The notes beneath the pieces are model-generated. The model was given only the letters and a program-made list of their open reading frames with translations, ran no database searches and was not told the DNA's origin. Of a stretch of DNA of 64,000 bases, positions 11,595-22,716 are shown one piece after another; within the stretch, counting starts at the first letter, position 1; each line of letters begins with the position of its first letter. Both the position numbers and the translations under genes were made by a program. Source of the DNA: Corythucha ciliata. Lineage: Eukaryota; Arthropoda; Insecta; Hemiptera; Tingidae. The stretch is taken from contig CM075943.1 in assembly GCA_038030265.1 (NCBI GenBank), positions 23,312,001 through 23,376,000 of the forward strand, given 5' to 3'.

Positions 11595-12350
11595 TGATGG
11601 ACCTCCAAGCAGGTGTGATTGCTGCCCCTGCCTTGTGTTGTACACTGCTGGCCGTCATTGAGGAGCTGGTATACTCAACTTAATCTCATGGACAAAAAAG
11701 GGGAGAATAAAACTCAACAAGGAGAAATCTGTTCATGTAAACTTTACAAATCGAATGACCAGCCCCATTCCCGTGCAACTCAATGAGAAAATAATACCAT
11801 TTGCAAATACGGCGAAGGACCTAGGCATGACGCTGGATGCTAAACTCCGGTAAAAGCCCCACGTCAAAAAGAAAAAAAGAGGAGAAAGGTACTGGCTGCT
11901 CGGGAAGCATTCTGAGCTCTCGATGACAACAAGCTCCTGCTACACCAGCAAGTTCTGAAGCCTTTTCTGGGCCTCCGGGTGTCAGCTTTGGGTCTGCACC
12001 AAGAAAAGCAATGTCAAAGTCATACAAAGTTTTGAGAATAATAAAAAATGCGCCTGGTATGGATGAGGTCTTGACGTTCATCGTGACGAGCATCGGAGCA
12101 CGAAAAGAGGCTCCACAAACACTCAAATGTTGAGGTACTCGCCCTGCCTCAACATTGCGATTGGATACTGCAGGAGACCTGCGACGGCTAAAAAGGACCA
12201 AACCCCTCGACTTGGTATGCTACATTATAAGTGTAGTGGAGCCCCAAACTGTGTAAAGTGAAAGTGAAGTTGCTAGGTGTTATTTATTTCTTATTTGTAT
12301 TATGTATAATATGTAATATGCAACATGTAATAAATGGAATATAATAATAA
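11595..12350 (+). pseudogene. Decayed jockey-type RT, 3' fragment
   Basis: Translation of 11705-11880 gives a run containing KINLNKEKSVHVNF and, after a gap, AKDLGMTLDAKLR-stop-KPHV. This matches the conserved block before and at the thumb of jockey-clade reverse transcriptases (usually W where the stop is). Further on, with frame changes, come NKLLLHQQVLKP and a terminal LKR/KGPNP-like end. The catalytic YADD block appears deleted and at least four stops or frameshifts are present. A TAA-rich tail follows at about 12340, as is typical for these elements. It is a 5'-truncated, inactive insertion. Confidence 0.75.
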
Positions 12351-12414
12351 TAATTTAATTCAATCTACTTGCCATTAAAAAGACAATGAAGAAATCGAAG
12401 GAGAAAGGAAATAA

Positions 12415-12663
12415 CTAGAGAAATATGCTCCCGAGGAACTCCTGTCCAAGAAGAAGAGAAAGAAATACGAATGGGAAAAAACTGAAAATTCATCCAACCC
12501 CATTATTTGTTTAAATTTGGACTCTGTAAGGCTTATTGCCTACAAAATGTGGTTCAACAAGAATGTATTCAAAATGAAATTCGTCACTCCTACCGAAAGT
12601 GAAGAGGAATATTCTGACGAAATCTCTGGTATAGACTGGCCAAGGATCACTTCTGAAAGCTAA
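12415..12663 (+). other. Unassigned open frame without ATG start, 82 codons
   Basis: The frame is open from a stop at 12412 to TAA at 12661. It encodes a lysine-rich start (LLSKKKRKKYEW) and an acidic end (ESEEEYSDEISGIDWPR). The charge pattern and lack of internal stops are more gene-like than the surroundings. No in-frame ATG opens it. It could be the last exon of a host gene, the 3' coding end of another mobile element, or chance. Confidence 0.3.
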
Positions 12664-12692
12664 GGAATCTTGTCGGGGCAAACTGATTTTAC

Positions 12693-13112
12693 GCGATTTT
12701 GCTATTATTCACAGGGTTTGATTATTGGAATCATGATTGTGATTATTTTTTTAAGTACAATAAATAATAAAATTGTCTTCTTGGCGTGCTTACAAAAAGG
12801 AGTACTTTCATTAAACATTCTTTTCTTGCGTTGGTATTCCCATATTATGAACCACACACGTAATTAACGGCAGCTAGACAAGGACTAAGGAAAACTTTCA
12901 TATCATAATAATAGTATTACCTTCCATGCTGCTCATAGCTCCCTCAAATTTCTGGGAGCAAGAAATGTTGCTCTGGCACTGCTCTGCAGCGATACTATGT
13001 GGCATATGTAACTCACTAAAAAGTGCTCCACGGTGGCTTTAATGGCAAATGGATCGCCTAAAAGCTTATCAGATCCAGAGCACTTTTTGTGGAAAAGGAA
13101 AACGCCAGAGGA
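12693..13112. repeat. Diverged duplication, copy 1
   Basis: This block aligns in order with 14137-14570. Shared landmarks include TTGAACCACACAC or TATGAACCACACAC, ATTACCTTCCA, GGAGCAA(G/T)AAATGTTGCTCT and GGCAAATGGATCGCCTAAAA. Identity is roughly 70-75 percent by eye. The right end GGAAAACGCC resembles tips of the GCGTTTTC repeats. Confidence 0.65.
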
Positions 13113-14136
13113 TCGTGCGACTTCAAAATAGTCATTGCATCGTATTGTGATTAGCGACGGCTATTTTATTCCAGATTCGGGAGGATGTTAGGACTGTTAG
13201 GAAAATGTCGAAACGTTGGACAAAAATAACGCTATTCATATTGCAAAAAAATAGTAAAATAATGTACACTAATAAGAATGGGACGTTCGAATGATGTTCC
13301 AACGGGCATGAAATAAAACAGGCGGTTTGTCGTTGACGGGCTGCGACACAGTTTTCTTATTCCGTGCCCTATACGTGAGTTGGGACACGGACGGGAAGTG
13401 GGTTTTAGCGTTTGTCGCGGGTGCGCGATCGTCATCGAAATTGCATGGATAAAACACTACAGGAAACCCTTGAAAACGCTAAAAAAGCTTAAATGCCCCT
13501 TTCCCCCTGATCCCACTCACGTAGAACGGGAGTCTGTCGGTTGGCGTTATTTCCGAAAATTACAGTGAAAATCGTGACTGGAGATATAATGGAATACGTC
13601 TCAAACTATAAAATTGCCGTTTACTCTGGAAAATCTCGATTGTATTTAAATAAAATGACAAGGGCTCATCACAGGAGGGCGAGTTCCACGTAAACTTGAC
13701 GGCCTAACGTTTTGGCCGAGTAACGTCTATGCGATCCTCCCAAGACCATCACGACCATCGTTTGACGAACAACGCGTGAAATTCAACGAGAATAATGCAA
13801 TTCAACCTGCGCTGCGTAATGTAAAGAAGACATTGAATAAATCGAGACAGAAAAGAATGAGTTAAGAAAGAAATTCTATAAGGGACAGAAACAAGGTGAA
13901 GTCGAATAACAGTGGTTAAACCCTAATTATTCAACTGAATTTTGGCTCTACTCAGCTACGAGTGACACGAAACACACTGACATTCGAACTCACTTTTTGT
14001 AAGATGCTTTGCAAGAAATCTTTTCAATATTAAATTCGTTTTATCCATCGATAATTTCATGTACATTCTAACGAAGTCTCTTGTCGGGAAGCATATGAAT
14101 TTTGTCGGTATATGGGGGTGAACTGATTCTGCGAAG
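13113..14136. other. Unassigned spacer between duplicated blocks
   Basis: No family is recognised. A CTTGACGGCC motif at about 13698 resembles the terminal motif of the 17979-19757 element, but no partner end was found. Confidence 0.35.
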
Positions 14137-14570
14137 TGAAGTTCACTTCGAGATGGAGTAATAAAATAGTTTGTTTTGTTCAATTATTGGGTACCTAATT
14201 GGTAAAGAAATTGTCCTCTTGGTGCTCACAATAAGTAGTAATCTCGTAAACATTTTCTTCTAGCGTTTAATTTCATCACTTTGAACCACACACATCACAA
14301 GTTATTTAATTATGAAAGCCGGAATGAGCAAAGTTTTGTTTTTGTTATCACATTACCTTCCAAGGTGTTCAATGCTCCGTCAAATTTCCCGGAGCAATAA
14401 ATGTTGCTCTGGAGTTGCTCCGCAGCGAGACTACATGGCAAATAGAACTCACTACAAGTTGCTCCACGGCGGCTCTAATGGCAAATGGATCGCCTAAAAC
14501 CCTATCAGAGCAGCGCTGGATCAACTCCAGAGCAGTTTTTTGTGGAAATAGAAAACGCCATAAGAAACAC
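14137..14570. repeat. Diverged duplication, copy 2
   Basis: Partner of 12693-13112 in direct orientation, 1.45 kb downstream. It keeps the GGCAAATGGATCGCCTAAAA block and ends AAATAGAAAACGCCATA. The open frame 14485-14901 starts in this repeat and is not considered a gene. Confidence 0.65.
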
Positions 14571-17500
14571 TGCAAATTCTAACATGGGTTTATTATTCAT
14601 GAATGTAGTCAAATCCGGCTTGAAATTACATGAAAATCGACCCCATACCCCTATGATATCAAAACCTTTGAAAATCCCCATTTTGGACCCGCGTTTGGCC
14701 CATAAAACCCAAGGGAGTTATTTGATCAAACTGATCAGATCTAAGGACCAACTAGATCCCAAATGGAGTCTATGTGCGAAAGAACGAGTTTCTTCGAGCA
14801 ACCCTCGAATAAGCAACCCATATGGCCCGGACGGCGTGCGGCGGACGGACATTGCAGAAATCGAATCTAGACGTGTTAAAACGTACACAGAAAAAGTTTG
14901 AGGGTGGGTTGTAAAAATTTTTTTCTGGCCGAAATTATAGACGTATTATTCAGAATGAATAATAAACCAAAATTGGCACCGAATGACTATAATTAATATC
15001 TTATTTCATGTCTATACCCATTCCGCATATCACTGTTAATAGCTTTATTTATTTTGTTTTGATCAGAGTTTGATCTCTAAGGAATCAAATAGTGAAAAAC
15101 AGCTCTCGACAGGAATACAAAAATTGCTTCACAAGTAGAGTTTATTTTGAAGAATGAAGAATATGTCTCTGTGGACAGACTGACAAGAAATACTCGTATG
15201 AGATTGTTTTCACTTCCCCTGTGAAAGTGATGTCTTGGGTAGGGGGGGGGGGGGGAGTCAAGAAAATGTTCTTCAAATAACCAAAAGTTTTAATAGGAAA
15301 TCGATTTAGTGGGTTGCTTCAAGAAGAAAGTTTTAGCTGTATTTTACTCATTCGCGTCCGGCAGGAAGGAGCGATAGAATGATACTTTGGTCAAAACTGT
15401 ATCCTTTTGGGCTTTGGAAGGAAGTAAAAGAGAAGTAAAAAGGATGTAAAAGTGTAGGAATTTATTTTTCTCTTGAAGGAACGGAAAAATATTGTCGACC
15501 GAAGGGAATTACTACTACTCCCAATATAAATAAAAAAAAGTCTTTTGTCCAAAATTGAGCCTCTGAAAAGAGAGTTGATAAGCTATTAAAAATTAAATGG
15601 GAATTGCTTTTTTTCGTAATAGGCAATTCAAGAGGAAACGTTCGTTAGCGGTTGGCGAGAAGAGCGAGGGATGCAGAAGGTGAAAACTGGGTGGTTGTGG
15701 CCGACTGCGAAGTAGCTTGTAGTCTGTGAGGGGGAGGGAGGATGTGTTGCTCTCACAATTTTGCGGCATCGGTTGGGTTATTTAGGGCTTGCTCACGGTA
15801 TAAAGGGGAGTTTTTTTTTTTTTTGCAGAGAGGTGTGCACATGCATTGGGAAGGGTTTTGGTGGCACATGTTCCCAATACAGACCTATTTATATTCAGAC
15901 GGAGCCCAGGAAACCAACATATTGTTACTACGACTGCTATTGAATTTTCCCTTAACGATCCCAGACTCTTACTAGCTCCCCCTCCCACCAACATCATGTC
16001 ACACCATCGGTATCCGTTCACTACACCATTCCTCTCACCCTCACTGTCAACCACTGTAATCCATTTGAAATCCGAAAGGGCAGCAATTACGATCGGAAAC
16101 GCCCATGAAATATTAATCCGGCAATTCAGCCCCGCAAGTTCTCAACTTAAAAGACAAAATCGTAGTTCGGGGGAGGGGGGTAGCAGGGGGAACTAATCAT
16201 TTTATGACCACCTCCGTCCCTTTTTGAAAACTTCATTATGTTTTCTTCGGAACCTACGAGCTGGAGCTATGCAGGTTATCATCGCATTCCACTGACTCCT
16301 GCAGTTTCACACTTCTAAATTGAAAACCGTTGTTTATCTTTTTCTTCTTCTGTAAAATCATGATTCTTTTCTTGTAACAAAAGCAGCTTGTCTTGTACAG
16401 TGGCAGAAAATGAAATTTCTTGAAAAGCATTTATTCCCCGTCGAGAGTTTTATCGACAAAATTGCACAGAGTGAGAGAACCGTTAAATGAACAAAGATCC
16501 TTTTTGAGCATTTTGAATTTAATATGCACGGCGAGAACTCGTCACTTTCTCATTAAATGCTAAAACATCATCCAGGATGCCTGAATTGAAGTTGACACCA
16601 TTAACCAACCTTCTTCAAAGCGCTGAACATCTCCACGACGTTGATAAGAAGAGAAAATAAACGATTCCTCTACATATCCAGTCAAGTCGCTCAGATTTAT
16701 CTATTTTTACTTTTGCTTTTAGTCCGTCGCTTTCTCTTGATAATTAGATAACCGCTCTATCCTCCCGTCTTCCAATTTATTCTCTCGTCCAAGCGTATAT
16801 GGTCAGCTTCATATACAGTACCATTTACACTTTTCACTGTTCCTCTATTTACCTCAGCTTTAATTCGAACGTGAATGGAAGAAGAGAGGTTGATGGCTGT
16901 GCCAGGGACGGCTGGAAGTTTCGAGGAGGGTGAGGGGGCCACATAGTTTCCCTCAACTAAATTAAAGTTAAATTGCAGTCGTTTATTACAAGTTTAAATC
17001 TAAGCGTTCCTTGAAAATTAATTAGTTTCAAATTAATTAGATTAGTAAAAAACAAGTCATGAAATACCTAAATTGGACCAATGAGAATCGTATCAATTTT
17101 TAGTTAAGAGAAAAAATCAGTACATTGGTAACCCTTTTCTTGAAAAATTATGCCGGTGGATTGCAAGGGGACAGGGAAGTGAAAAGAACGATAGTGCTCG
17201 TGATTGAAAACGAGAGAAGGTAGCGAAAGCTCATAGACATTTATTATGAATGACCCATTGTCTGAGAAAGGAGGGGAAAACATTAATAAAAAGGAAAAAA
17301 GTAAATGAGATACGGAAAGTAATAATAAAAGTTCAATCGAAAGAATAGCATATTTTCCATTCGTATTAGTGCTCCAGTTTTTCAACGAAACCAGTTTTTT
17401 ATCTCCCCCTCCCACAATGATCCGTACATTATTGGTTTTGCAAATTTAGAAGGGTTCGATCGTCAGAATACTCTTTGAAAGAGAATAATTAGGGCATAAG

Positions 17501-17817
17501 AGTGCTCTCCTGGAGATTCTGCTATTCCAACTGGCGGTTAGAATATATTGCTTCGAAAACAATCAATCCCTTATAGGAGAAAACTCAGCTAAATGGCTTG
17601 GCTTCGAACGCATTCAGTGATTTGTTCTGATGAGGCTTTGCTCACTAACACACGTGAACTGGGTCGCATCCCCCCCTCTAGTTTTGAGCCTTTGTCTTTT
17701 GTTTTTCCTTTGTTCTATTTTTGCGTTGCTAAACCAACTGTAAGTGACGCTAAACGACAATCCGCGTGACATCGCTTTCTCCTCGACGCCGAAGAGGGAA
17801 AGCGTTATAATTCACGG
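14571..17817. other. Unassigned sequence
   Basis: No gene, transposon end or tandem array is recognised in these 3.2 kb. There is a 14-G run at 15242-15255 and a T run near 15811. The overlapping frames around 15742-16196 have no recognisable motif. Confidence 0.4.
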
Positions 17818-17978
17818 CTAAAAGTGCAGAAAACCACTAATACGTAGCTGAAATTGTGAAAAGCTCTAATTTGCTGTACGTGTGTCGAGCCCGTGGCTGA
17901 AATTGAGAAAAACCGATAGCACAACGCAAAAAGTGAAAAACCATCAATTCACAGAATAACTGAGAAAAGACGCTATAC
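17818..17978. repeat. About 31-bp minisatellite array, left part
   Basis: Degenerate units of the form GCTGAAATTGAGAAAA..CACTAAT repeat about every 30-33 bp. The array resumes at 19758, so the 1.78-kb element was inserted into it. Similar units occur at 33540-33725 and, inverted, at 53440-53640. Confidence 0.6.
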
Positions 17979-18416
17979 TATAGCCCGTCAAGAAGAACAT
18001 GAACCCACGGACAGCGCTCTCTCATTCGATTAGTTAAAACTCCTCCTCCCTCTACTTACGTAACAAAACTAAGGAACCTTTAAAGACGAGTAGACGCATA
18101 CGGCGCCATGTTCGTTCTTATCAGTTTAATAAGAATGGTTGGGGCTGGTTTGTTGACATCCACAAATTATCAACAAAAGGTTGATTTTACAAGACTGATA
18201 ATTGATAAGAGCGTACATGGCGTCTGTGATTTTATCTGTCTGATTATAGGTTCTCTAACCAAACTGGTTTCAAAGATCGATTTATCACGGTGTATTGGTG
18301 GCGAGCAGCGCTGCCAGCGCTGTGCCAGTGGCAAGAAGATGAATTAATACAGTCCAGATCAAATGTAAACAAACCTCTTAATTACAAGGGAGCTTGAGTT
18401 CAGTTTTGATATTTTA

Positions 18417-18719
18417 GTGCGTTTTTGCTTATTTATTCTTACTTTTTTTTCGCGAAAATGTGAAGTGTGCGATTGCACCCATAAATCTAGAAATTTCATG
18501 GAGGCCGAAGACCTTATAGCTGCTGGTCTCGTTGTCCTCACAAGGGAATTACCTTCAGAAGATGAAGGCATTCATCTCGCGTGCATCGTTAGGAGCTCTT
18601 CGTTACCTGACAAGACTTACCAGATTGAAGGAGTTCAAGCGAGCCACGTCAATTGCTTGAGAGTTACTAAAGTCAAGAGCCTCCTTGGTGTCCGTCAACC
18701 GGTATGTTGTAGTTCTTAA
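18417..18719 (+). pseudogene. Cysteine-rich coding segment, left arm copy
   Basis: The frame encodes CEVCDCTHKSRNFMEAEDLI and, further on, KTYQIEGVQASHVNCLRVTKV. It matches the right-arm copy on the other strand except for about 65 bp missing after TKV and various substitutions. The Cys spacing and the KTY..V pattern recall the start of SWIM-type zinc fingers in arthropod transposon-like proteins, but this is a weak resemblance. It is truncated, so it is likely non-functional. Confidence 0.45.
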
Positions 18720-18859
18720 TTTTTTTTGCTGTGTTTGGAGGGGAACAGACATTTGAAATTTGTTTAAACGCCCTATTGTCTCACACGTTGTGTGGCTTGA
18801 TGAGAATGAGAGAAAAAAGAGGATATCTGGTGCGTGCAGCACTGTCACGTAGCCGTAGC

Positions 18860-19444
18860 ACTTCGGTCCATGATTTTCTTCTAATGTGGGAATTTTTTCC
18901 ACTACCATTTCCGGGAAAGAATGAACCGGTACGGTTTTATAATTTTTCTTCGTTGCCGAAAGCCAACAGCAGGCCAAGCCAGTGGCCGAAATTTCTTCGG
19001 TTTTGTCTGCTGTGCTTGGCAACCCAGGGTGTATAGTTGTAGTAGAAGTAGGTGCCTTCAAGCAAAGCAAAAAATGTGAGAACTGCAAGATTCTGGTTGA
19101 CGGACATCAAGGAGGCAACAACGTGTTTGGAAGAGCATGAGCTAAATGACTCCTGCCTTACAATTACTACACTTGACTTTAGTAACACTCAAACAATTGG
19201 CCTGGCTCGCTAGAACTCCTTCAACCTGGTAAGTCTTGTCAGGCGACGAAGAGCTCCTAACGATGCACGTGGGATGAACGCCTTCACCATCTGAAGGCAA
19301 TTTCCCTGTGAGGACAACGAGACCAGCAGCTATAAGTTCTTCGGCCTCCATGAAATTTCTAGATTTATGGGTGCAATCGCACACTTCACAAATTTCGTCA
19401 ATTCTCAGCATTTTCGCAAAAAAAAAGTAAGAATAAATAAGCAA
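18860..19444 (-). pseudogene. Cysteine-rich coding segment, right arm copy
   Basis: The minus frame from 19444 contains CEVCDCTHKSRNFMEAEELI, then KTYQVEGVLASQANCLSVTK followed by CSNCKAG. In another frame it continues with CSSKHVVASLM and, shifted again, ATGLACCW and KTVPVHSFPEM. The order C-x2-C-K-A-G ... C-x-x-K-H resembles SWIM zinc fingers, and the later block resembles proteins that join a SWIM domain to a YqaJ-like nuclease in arthropod repeats. That assignment rests on pattern memory only. At least two frameshifts make this a broken gene. Compared with the left arm it is the longer copy and probably the source. Confidence 0.45.
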
Positions 19445-19757
19445 AAACGCACTAAAATAACAAAACTGAACTCAAGCTCCCTTGTAATCAAGATGTTTGT
19501 TTACATTTGATCTGGACTGTATTAATTCATCTTCTTGCCATTGACACAGCGCTGGCGGCGCTGCTCGCCTCCAATTGGGAGGCCGACATCGGAACTAAAG
19601 AGGTTATATTTAGATGGACTGTTATCTACCCAGCCCTCCCATGCAATCGTGACAAGGTTGTGTTTTAAAGCCGTGGTCTCATGGGAAAGGTAAGGGAAAG
19701 TAGCCAGAAGGGATCGTCCCGCGAGGGCGAGGTCCATGTTTAACTTGACGAGCTATA

Positions 19758-20275
19758 ATGCATAGCTAAAACTGATGAAAAACTTTTCCATTTTACCTGC
19801 ATTCGCAGATAAAATAGAGCGAAATAACAGTGAAACGACGTCATTCAGAGCTGAATATCTGAAAAATTGAAGTTTCGGGTCTAAATAGCCTGCAATTTGC
19901 AAGCTTACGGTCTTACCCTACGCAAAGTAGCAAGTTCCGAAGGCTTTGGGGGGGGGGTGGAGATATAGCTAGCCAGCCGCGACCGCAGCCTAAGCCTAAC
20001 AAATATCCAAGCTAAAAATCTCTGTAATTATCAGTTTCGGATCTGATTATCGGTGAAATCGCTAGTTTCCGGTATGGCTTCCCGCGAAATTGCCAGTTTC
20101 AGGTCTTTTTCCCCGCGGAATTTCGATTTTTGGGGATATTTTACAGTGACTGCGGAACCCGGGCTTGCCTGCGATGACAGCGCCTAAAGTCTTCCGACGA
20201 ATAGCCTCAAAAATCCAACATTTTGAAGGTAAATATCCGCGAAATTGGAAGTGGACCCTGGAGAAACCGGCCCTG
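19758..20275. repeat. About 31-bp minisatellite array, right part
   Basis: This continues the array at 17818-17978. Units change from GATAAAATAGAGCGAAAT types to GCGAAATTGCCAGTTTCAGG types, a subfamily also seen at 23880-24130 and 34430-34845. A 10-G run lies at 19948-19957. Confidence 0.6.
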
Positions 20276-20439
20276 ACTGCGTCTATAGTATTGCACGAGA
20301 CCGATACGAGACTTGAGTGGTCTCGGCCATACTAAGTCAGCAACAGGTTCGGTTGAAGGTAACAAAAAAAAATGACAAGTTTTAGTATTTCGCTATAAAT
20401 CGAAATCAATCGCATTTGCGCACTAATATTCAATTCCTG

Positions 20440-20798
20440 CCCCCTATTTTGTAACTCTTAAAGGCCTGGTCACACCTATCATGCACGCTTCCGATCCGAC
20501 ACCGATCATGCATGTCGGATCGGAGACTGTGGAAACCCTCGTAACGGTTAGACTATATTTGGGTTGGAAAGGCAATTTGAGAGGGCTGAGAAGCGTAATA
20601 GCCGTGAATTATTCGGTATTAACGCCTATTACGGTCCCCACACCTATCAAAAAATGCATGATCGGTGTCGGATCGGAAGGGTGCATGATAGGTGTGAACT
20701 GGGCTTAACGCGTGCGTTAGCGAAATTAATTAAACAAGGTGAATAATTGAAATTAATCCACTGAGTTACAGAGTTACGCGTTAAGAGTTACAGAATAA
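20440..20798. mobile_element. MITE family A, copy broken by a nested MITE
   Basis: The left arm CCTATTTTGTAACTC stops at 20457. The remainder resumes at 20705 with TTAACGCGTGCGTTAGCG and ends TTACAGAATAA, matching the intact copy at 6653-6768. The gap is filled exactly by the TTAA-flanked element 20462-20704. Confidence 0.85.
20462..20704. mobile_element. Nested TTAA-flanked MITE, 243 bp
   Basis: The arms run AGGCCTGGTCACACCTATC and, inverted, GCCCAGTTCACACCTATC, then share the block ATGCACCCTTCCGATCCGAC with one mismatch. TTAA stands at both edges (20458-20461 and 20705-20708). Removing the insert restores a family A MITE, which proves the borders. TTAA targets are typical of piggyBac-type transposition, though only the target supports this. 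Confidence 0.88.
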
Positions 20799-20938
20799 TG
20801 GGGCTGGGGCCTTAATACGAACGTTCGGCAAAAAATGCCGCAAGCGGATCCAAGGACGCCAGATAAGAAATAACAATTATCCCGCATAGCAACCGCATCT
20901 TGTGGCATTTTCCCACGGGGTTAAGGCCCCAGCCCCCC
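20799..20938. mobile_element. Foldback MITE between two family A copies
   Basis: GGGGCTGGGGCCTTAA faces TTAAGGCCCCAGCCCC at the other end. Inside, CAAAAAATGCCGCAAGCGG pairs with CCGCATCTTGTGGCATTTT. The core is similar to the MITE at 11438-11570. Its tips abut the ends of both family A copies. Confidence 0.75.
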
Positions 20939-20968
20939 TATTCTGTAATTCTTAATGCGTGCGTTAGC

Positions 20969-21425
20969 CAACGATATATAAACCTGGATTGCTCACAGCG
21001 GACTGGTGGGGCGTGGAGGGGGCAGGTCGTCTCCTGGTGGACAATCACCCTGTCCTTCTCCTTCTGTATAGTTATTATGGCAACACGGTACTTATTTTGA
21101 AACTCTACCCCTCTCATCCAATTGGAAACTTGACTGATGGCTATTCTTTATCAGCAGTGATGAGCAATCCAGTTCGAACGATACATAAAAGAACTGGATT
21201 GCTCATCACTGCAGATAAAGAATAGCCATCAAATAAGCTCCCAAGTGGATGAGAGGGGTGGAGTTTCAAAATAAATACCGGAAGAGAGTTGTGTTGCCAT
21301 AACTACACAAGGGAGAGGGACAGGGTGATTGTTTATCAAGGGAAGACCTGCCCCCTACACGCCCCTCCAGTCCGCTGTGAGCAATCCAGGTTTATATTGT
21401 TGTCCAGTTCTTTTATATATCGTTG
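20969..21425. mobile_element. Nested hAT-type foldback, 457 bp
   Basis: The ends are CAACGATATATAAACCTGG and the inverse of TTTATATATCGTTG-like sequence. The target duplication is GCGTTAGC/GCGTTAGA (20961-20968 and 21426-21433), 8 bp with one mismatch. The arms are about 200 bp each and meet at GAACTGGATTGCTCATCA near 21190-21210, so the whole element folds into one hairpin. A fragment of the same tip (GATATATAAACCTGG) occurs at about 34377. Confidence 0.88.
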
Positions 21426-21445
21426 GCGTTAGAGAAATAAACAAG

Positions 21446-22001
21446 AGGTCTGTTCGCGAAGCTACACTAGGTTTCTCGAGGGTACACTCGGGCGCCCGAA
21501 AAGCGTTCGCGAGCAGACGAGTGTATACTCGGATCAGTGAAAGAATGTGCATGAGTGGTGGGAGGCCATAAGCCCGATTTTTCCCTCTCTTAACGTGGTT
21601 CTCTACTTCAAACAACTGCAACCAATAACAGAGAGTTTTACCGATAAAATAGGAGAGGCTCCTCTCAGGTGATGGCGTGGTAGCGGTAAGTCATGTGGGT
21701 TTAGGGAAAAGAGAGAGGGTAATTTCGTGCACATTCTTTCACCGATCCGACTATAGTTATGTAGCTAATGTAGCGAGTGTAGGGCGTTCGCGATGAGTTC
21801 AGAGCTACTCCATTTTTTTGTTATACATTGATAACTCTTATCTAACATGCATAGGAGTGAGAAAATATCACGACTGCTATGAATTTACACTGGCTGCTCT
21901 GGAAGCGTTCGCGTAACAAAAAAATCCTCGCTGCCCTCGCCTACACCAGCTACCCCAACCTGCCCTACACTACCCTACACTTTTTCTCCGCGAACAGACC
22001 T
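21446..22001. mobile_element. Nested MITE with GGTCTGTTCGCG ends, 556 bp
   Basis: Ends are AGGTCTGTTCGCG and CGCGAACAGACCT, and AAG is duplicated on both sides (21443-21445 and 22002-22004). A 3-bp duplication fits PIF/Harbinger or CACTA-type transposition. Only the tips are inverted; the interior includes a GCGTTCGCG motif in several places. No transposase is encoded. Confidence 0.85.
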
Positions 22002-22577
22002 AAGGTGAATAATTGAAAGTAATCAGCTGAGAAATTTTGCTAACGCGCGCGTTACGAGTTACAGAATAGGGGGGCAGTCATATTTAGTCATTTTCTTTAG
22101 AAAAAAAAAATGTTTCCAGCGATTTTCATTTTTTATGTTACTTCCTTATTGAGCGCTAGAAAAGAAGTAGAAAAGAGTAGTTCTTATGTTTATTTGGAGA
22201 CCAAGGGGCCTCATTGAGATTTCCGCCCACGGCCTACGGTTAGAATTATTTGATTTTCACACTTTGTTATGTTTATTGCGTCAAACCGCAGCCCACTCAC
22301 CAGTCACCACTCAAAGTTTTCTTCTTGAGGGCTGGAAAAGCCACTCTGAATAAAATTAAAACCAAACAAAGGGAGACAATAAATGGGAGAGGGGTGAAGA
22401 TGGGAGTGGGTTGAGGAATGAGAACACCTACGTGTGTGGTATAGGGGGAGAGGGTTAAGGCACTGCCCGTGGCCAACTCTCAATACCTGTTATGACCACG
22501 GGGTGCTGTAGCTTCTCTCTCACCCCCTCTCTCAATCCCTCTCTTTCTTTTTTTCTTTTTCCGATACCGAGACAGCG

Positions 22578-22708
22578 CGTATTCAAAAACAAACCTTAAC
22601 CTTAATGTTGTATCCATAAGCGCTTTGAAACAGATGACACATTTTTATAAACCATCATATTTTTCAACTCCTTAACTCAATGCTTCGTAAAGGTGGGTTT
22701 CCGAATAC
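22578..22708. mobile_element. MITE of the CGTATTCAGA family
   Basis: The left end is CGTATTCAAAAACAAACC and the right end GGGTTTCCGAATACG. The interior shares GATGACACATTTTTATAAACC with the copy at 42353-42488. A hAT element is inserted exactly at its right border. Confidence 0.75.
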
Positions 22709-22716
22709 GTCTGAAT

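Larger units (their letters stand above)
17979..19757. mobile_element. 1.78-kb element with inverted coding arms
   Basis: The outer ends are imperfect inverted repeats: TATAGCCCGTCAAG at the left and CTTGACGAGCTATA at the right, continuing into an ACATG/CATGT block. Inside, 18293-18720 and about 19094-19572 are inverted copies of each other and both encode the same cysteine-rich peptide. The element sits within a minisatellite array whose units flank both sides. The terminal motif recurs at 34354. The superfamily is not identified; TA at both edges may be the target duplication. Confidence 0.6.
20934..22075. mobile_element. MITE family A, copy broken by two insertions
   Basis: Three separate pieces of the 116-bp MITE remain: 20934-20968, 21426-21445 and 22002-22075. 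Joined in order, they follow the intact copy at 6653-6768. Two different elements, each with its own target duplication, account for the gaps. Confidence 0.87.

Noticed and set aside
14485..14901. 138-codon frame as a gene
   Set aside because: The first third lies in the diverged duplication and the rest has no recognisable domain or splice context.
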